Below, one piece after another: positions 60,794 to 64,000 of a stretch of 64,000 nucleotides of DNA. Position 1 is the first letter of the stretch, and every line of letters starts with the position of its first letter. Origin of the DNA: JAJDAT01 sp964344185 (GTDB taxonomy: Bacteria; Nitrospinota; Nitrospinia; Nitrospinales; JAJDAT01). The translations under genes were made by a program, and so were the position numbers. Where the stretch lies: positions 1 through 64,000 of the forward strand of contig CAYFMN010000021.1 in assembly GCA_964344185.1 (NCBI GenBank). The letters run 5' to 3'. Below the pieces are notes generated by a model that saw nothing but the letters and a program-made list of their open reading frames with translations, was not told where the DNA came from and searched no databases.

Positions 60794-61822
60794 ATGACCG
60801 AGAAAAATAATGAATCCGAGAAAAAATCTGTAGAAGAGCGGATAGAAGCGATTAAAAGAGAAGAAAGAGAAGATGCTAGCTCTTATTACGAGCAAGGCGA
60901 AGCGGCAGGTTATTCTGCTGAAGAGTCTCATAGCGAACCCATCGAACCGGTTGATAAAGAGCAAGAAGAGATGGGTTTTCTTAAGACCATCGCAATAGTT
61001 GGTTTAGGCGCGGCTGGATTGGCTTTAGTATTTAATTTTTACTTTATCAGCGATTTGGAAACTCGTGTAAGTGGATTAGATACGTCTTTATCTGAAACCG
61101 ATAAGAAAATTGACGATTCAGTGGCAAAATTAGGTACCGACGTTAAAGCGGTTGGAGAAGGATTAGAAAAGGCAAACGCTTCGGTTTCTGAACTTGATGG
61201 AAAAGTAGACTCCTTCAAAAAAGAAATAGATGAAAACCTGGAAGAGGCTAACAAAAGTATACAAAAACTTGAAACTGCTATCGGCGATTATGAAAGAAAG
61301 ATGGCTATTATGGAGCTTAAACGCGCTCTTGTTGCCATTAAAGGCGTAACCGCTAACGCAGGACCGGAAGTATTATCGAGTTCTAATAGTGTAATTTCAA
61401 ATATTGAAAGTTTGTTAAAAAAGCTGGAAAATACAGGTACATCGTCAGCCTCTGGCCATGGGGAAGAGGCCGCCGAGGGCGGGGAAGAAGCCGCCGAGGA
61501 ATCTGAAGAAGGCGGGGAAGAGGCCGCCGAGGAATCTGAAGAAGGCGGGGAAGAAGCCGCCGAGGAGTCTGAAGAAGGCGGGGAAGAAGCCGCCGAGGAG
61601 TCTGAAGAAGGCGGAGAAGAGGCCGCCGCCGAAGAGCATGGCGAAGAAGCCGCAGCCCATGCTGAGGTTGAATCAGATGTTATCCCAGCCTTAGCTCCTG
61701 CCGATACAGAGTCTTCAGCGTCGCATGTTGGAGAAATTCGATTAGCTGCCAGCGAGCACCAAGAAGGCGAGGAGATTGAAGAGGAGTTACCTTCGGTAGA
61801 AGAATTGAAATCAGGACACTAA
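60794..61822 (+). CDS. Single-pass coiled-coil protein with Glu/Ala-rich repeat tail
   Basis: 342 aa from the ATG at 60794, with GGGAGAA 6 bases upstream. Residues 1-60 are charged and cytoplasmic-like; a membrane helix at ~63-83 (FLKTIAIVGLGAAGLALVF) is followed by a long coiled-coil (~90-185; repeated LD..LSETDKKIDDSVAKLGTDV type heptads). Residues ~220-290 are a Glu/Ala/Gly low-complexity tract made of 11-residue units GGEEAAEESEE. The end is acidic. No enzymatic motif. It may be a tether or scaffold in the envelope. Confidence 0.75.
   Translation: MTEKNNESEKKSVEERIEAIKREEREDASSYYEQGEAAGYSAEESHSEPIEPVDKEQEEMGFLKTIAIVGLGAAGLALVFNFYFISDLETRVSGLDTSLSETDKKIDDSVAKLGTDVKAVGEGLEKANASVSELDGKVDSFKKEIDENLEEANKSIQKLETAIGDYERKMAIMELKRALVAIKGVTANAGPEVLSSSNSVISNIESLLKKLENTGTSSASGHGEEAAEGGEEAAEESEEGGEEAAEESEEGGEEAAEESEEGGEEAAEESEEGGEEAAAEEHGEEAAAHAEVESDVIPALAPADTESSASHVGEIRLAASEHQEGEEIEEELPSVEELKSGH
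61478..61630 (+). repeat. 33-bp minisatellite inside a coding sequence
   Basis: Four full 33-bp units (61478, 61511, 61544, 61577) and a partial fifth, each coding 11 residues, differing only at a few third positions (GAG/GAA alternation). Much more GC-rich than the surrounding sequence. Confidence 0.92.
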
Positions 61823-61873
61823 AACCGATATAATTAATTCATTTAAATATTTACCCAAAAGCTTGGGATTTCT

Positions 61874-62176
61874 ATGCTGACTTTTAAACTCATCTTTAAT
61901 ATTTTACTTTTGATTGTTATTACATCCTTTTCAGTAAAGAATATGGCTCCTGTTGAAATTACCTATTACGATTGGAGTTTTCATGCGCATAAGGCCCATA
62001 TTTCTTTGCTATATGTGATTCTTGCCTCTTTTGTAATTGGTTACTTTCTAGCATTTTTAAATGGTATCTTCAGCCGTATGAAAATGGGTTCGAATCTTAG
62101 AAAAAGTGATAAAACAATTGAATCCTTGAATCAAGAATTAGGAAAATACAGAGCAAAAGAAGCCACCTCAGCCTAA
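61874..62176 (+). CDS. LapA-like (DUF1049) inner-membrane protein
   Basis: 100 aa. Two membrane helices (~3-20 and ~43-62) separated by the short loop NMAPVEITYYDWSF that marks the LapA family, followed by a charged cytoplasmic helix. LapA takes part in regulated LPS assembly with LapB/FtsH in E. coli. Starts 51 bases after the coiled-coil gene, probably on the same transcript. The 233 bases after it hold a hydrophobic, stop-broken stretch without a clear gene. Confidence 0.85.
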   Translation: MLTFKLIFNILLLIVITSFSVKNMAPVEITYYDWSFHAHKAHISLLYVILASFVIGYFLAFLNGIFSRMKMGSNLRKSDKTIESLNQELGKYRAKEATSA

Positions 62177-62409
62177 TTTTATTGGTTGTGGTTGCTTGCT
62201 TCTTTATAGGTTTTTCTCTTAATCCTTTTTTAATCCTCAGTATCCCTCATTTTCGTTTATTTCCTTTCTGTTAGTTTGCCTTCCGTTTTGGGACTCTTGT
62301 TAATTGCGTTATTAATTTACGATATCAAGAGTTTGCAAAATCCGTTTAATAATGATTCAATAGGTCCTCATTTTTTCCTACAATTTAGTCTCTATCTAGC
62401 TGATTTATT

Positions 62410-64000
62410 TTGAACTATAGACATTCCAGAATTTGGATTCTCCTATTTTTCTTTTTTTCGGGAATAACGGGTCTTATATATGAAGTTGTATGGACTCGAT
62501 TATTTGCAATGGTAATGGGTAATACCCATTATTCTGTAGCTGCCGTATTAACGACATTTATGGGTGGTTTAGCCCTGGGTAGTATCTTAGGAGGAAAAAT
62601 TGCCGATAAATTTCCTAAGCCCATTAAGGTTTATGGCATTCTTGAGATTTTGATAGGGCTATTCTGTATTCTAGTTCCTTATTTAATTGATTGGTCGTTG
62701 CCTTTTCTTAAATGGATTTATGCAAATTACCAGGGGCGTTATCTTCAAGCTAGTTTTTTCCGGTTTTTAGTTTCCTCTTTTATATTAATCGTTCCTACCG
62801 TTTTGATGGGAGCGACTTTGCCTGTTATCAGCAAGTTTTTTTCTAGAAATGACGAAACTGTAGGCCAAGATTCGGGTTTGGCTTATGCGGCAAATACCTT
62901 TGGAGCTGTGGCTGGAGCGTTAGGAAGCGCTTTTATTATTATGCCAACCTTTGGGCTGCAAAAGTCAATTTGGTTGGCGGCCGGAGTTAACCTAATCATT
63001 GGCCTTTTAGTTTTGAGCTTGTTTAGGAATTTTGGTAATGCTGGCGATATAGATAAAAAAGAAGACCTTCCGCAAAATATAGAGCCGCCTCAAGATAAGA
63101 AGCGCTTTTGGATTTTATTAGCTTTTGGATTTTCAGGGATTTCAGCCATGATTTATCAAGTGGCTTGGAATCGAGTCTTTTCCCTCGTTTTAGGTTCTTC
63201 AGTTTATGCTTTTAGTCTCATTGTAACAGCGTTTATTCTAGGTTTGGCTTTAGGAGCCGCAGCCTATTCTCGATTTTGCGTTCGTATAAAAGATTTAAAG
63301 TTTGCTTTAGGCGGTATTCAAATTGGTATTGGGATATCTTCATTGTTAGTATTGCCTTTATTCGCTTTAGTTCCTTTTATCAATCGATGGGGATATCAAA
63401 AACTTGGTGTGGAGTTTGAAACAGTACAAACGGTCAATTTTGGAATAATTTTTTCATTTATTTTTATACCCACATTTTTAATGGGAGCGCAATTTCCAGT
63501 AGTTATTAAAGCCGTTTCTGGCGGTTTAAAAAAAGTTGGCGATACAGTGGCTTCCGCCTACTCTTCCAATACTATTGGAGCCATTATCGGTTCTTTTATT
63601 GGGGGCTTTTTGTTAGTTCCTTTTTTGGGACTTGAAAAATCAATATTCATTGCCGCATTGCTTAATGTTACGCTTGGAATTTTCCTGATCGTTTTTTTAT
63701 CGAAGGCTTCCTTTAGTTTTAAGTTTTATGTTTTACCAGGTGTTTTGTTGGCTTGCTACTTTGCCGGATCTAGTTTTCCTAAATGGGATAAAGCCATAAT
63801 TTCAAGCGGTTCTTTTATGCCGTACCGTATTAAAGATTTAGACGAAGCGGTGCAAAAAAGTAACAAGATTTTATTTTACCGTGAGGGAATGCATGCCACG
63901 GTCACAACGGAATTGTCTGTTTCAGGTAATATTTTTTTAAGGGTTAATGGAAAAACCGACGCTTCTCTGGCTCTTGATATGCGAACCCAGTTACTATCTG
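62410..64000 (+). CDS. Spermidine-synthase-like polytopic membrane protein (5' part)
   Basis: Open to the window end: 530 codons present. The frame opens after a TGA at 62401, leaving TTG at 62410 as the only sensible start, which includes the conserved SGITGLIYEVVWTRLFAMVMG. That segment, the repeated GFSGISAMIYQVAWNRVFSLVLG at ~240 and MGATLPVISK/MGAQFPVVIK mark the duplicated membrane half of fused MFS/spermidine-synthase-like proteins. About 14 membrane helices are visible; a polyamine-synthase-like domain is beginning at the window edge (ILFYREGMHATVTTELS). Substrate unknown; many such proteins do not make spermidine. Confidence 0.85.
   Translation, partial: MNYRHSRIWILLFFFFSGITGLIYEVVWTRLFAMVMGNTHYSVAAVLTTFMGGLALGSILGGKIADKFPKPIKVYGILEILIGLFCILVPYLIDWSLPFLKWIYANYQGRYLQASFFRFLVSSFILIVPTVLMGATLPVISKFFSRNDETVGQDSGLAYAANTFGAVAGALGSAFIIMPTFGLQKSIWLAAGVNLIIGLLVLSLFRNFGNAGDIDKKEDLPQNIEPPQDKKRFWILLAFGFSGISAMIYQVAWNRVFSLVLGSSVYAFSLIVTAFILGLALGAAAYSRFCVRIKDLKFALGGIQIGIGISSLLVLPLFALVPFINRWGYQKLGVEFETVQTVNFGIIFSFIFIPTFLMGAQFPVVIKAVSGGLKKVGDTVASAYSSNTIGAIIGSFIGGFLLVPFLGLEKSIFIAALLNVTLGIFLIVFLSKASFSFKFYVLPGVLLACYFAGSSFPKWDKAIISSGSFMPYRIKDLDEAVQKSNKILFYREGMHATVTTELSVSGNIFLRVNGKTDASLALDMRTQLLS

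Noticed and set aside
61445..61694. ORFs on both strands across the 33-bp repeat (Pro/Lys-rich and Phe/Gly-rich products)
   Set aside because: They are mirror readings of the minisatellite within a well-supported coding sequence.
62177..62409. Hydrophobic stretches in two frames (VVVACFFIGFSLNPFL; then LPSVLGLLLIALLIYDIKSLQ) between the LapA-like gene and the last gene
   Set aside because: They would need a frameshift to join and no good start or ribosome-binding site is present; possibly a decayed small membrane gene, but not supportable.

Overview
The window looks like a piece of a draft (probably metagenome-assembled or single-cell) genome of an AT-rich, Gram-negative, free-living bacterium. 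Two runs of N (106 and 10 bases) mark scaffold joins. Lipoproteins, a TonB-dependent receptor, LPP20 and LapA-like proteins imply an outer membrane. A ferredoxin-type siroheme nitrite/sulfite reductase, a P460-like hexahaem cytochrome, an SmbP-like His-rich protein, SpoVG and sigma-54 regulation would fit Nitrospinota or a related deep-branching proteobacteria-like phylum. That placement is an inference; no rRNA is present to test it.

Layout. 0.2-3.5 kb: pentapeptide-repeat protein, class 3 lipase lipoprotein and TPR protein. 3.7-8.6 kb (minus strand): a tightly packed six-gene run with an LPP20 lipoprotein, a trypsin-like protease, a secreted coiled-coil protein, a membrane protein ending in a Gly/Cys-only tail, a radical SAM/SPASM enzyme and a nucleotidyltransferase. 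9.0-15.8 kb (plus strand, divergent from it): a large LPP20/DUF4384 lipoprotein, a CHASE2-like membrane sensor, a secreted caspase-like protease with an EF-hand loop and a DUF1566 domain, a GGDEF diguanylate cyclase and an SDR. These two divergent clusters are the most unusual part of the window.

15.9-21.8 kb is housekeeping on the minus strand: mltG, hisC, gmk, yicC and a nitrite/sulfite reductase. 22-26.5 kb holds a methyltransferase-like membrane protein, yraN, an Nfu-type Fe-S scaffold and small unknowns, with three copies of a ~105-bp inverted-repeat element in the intergenic spaces. 26.6-32.7 kb: clpS, citrate synthase, a dicarboxylate/glutamate symporter, a half-size TauE-like protein and a GT-C glycosyltransferase-like protein. 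33-37 kb: GlcD-type oxidase, small membrane protein, siroheme-synthase dehydrogenase and an SGNH/TPR protein crossed by the 10-N gap. 37.2-42.4 kb: spoVG, a membrane-anchored 2Fe-2S ferredoxin, a DUF1858-like protein and a multi-GAF sigma-54 activator, divergent from a flgB-fliE pair that has its own -24/-12 promoter and a strong terminator, and no flgC.

42.5-49.8 kb: SmbP-like protein, a GT-C/TPR protein and two tandem GT-C paralogues. 50-57.9 kb: TonB-dependent receptor, P460-like hexahaem cytochrome c, YfiR, a CHASE8-like histidine kinase broken by a one-base frameshift, and a NarL-type regulator. 58.3-59.4 kb: two stand-alone receiver proteins, one lacking its phospho-acceptor, and a 54-aa ORF. 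59.5-64 kb: exported rhodanese, a coiled-coil membrane protein with a 33-bp minisatellite, LapA-like protein and the start of a spermidine-synthase-like membrane protein that runs off the end. I saw no tRNA, rRNA, CRISPR array or transposase.
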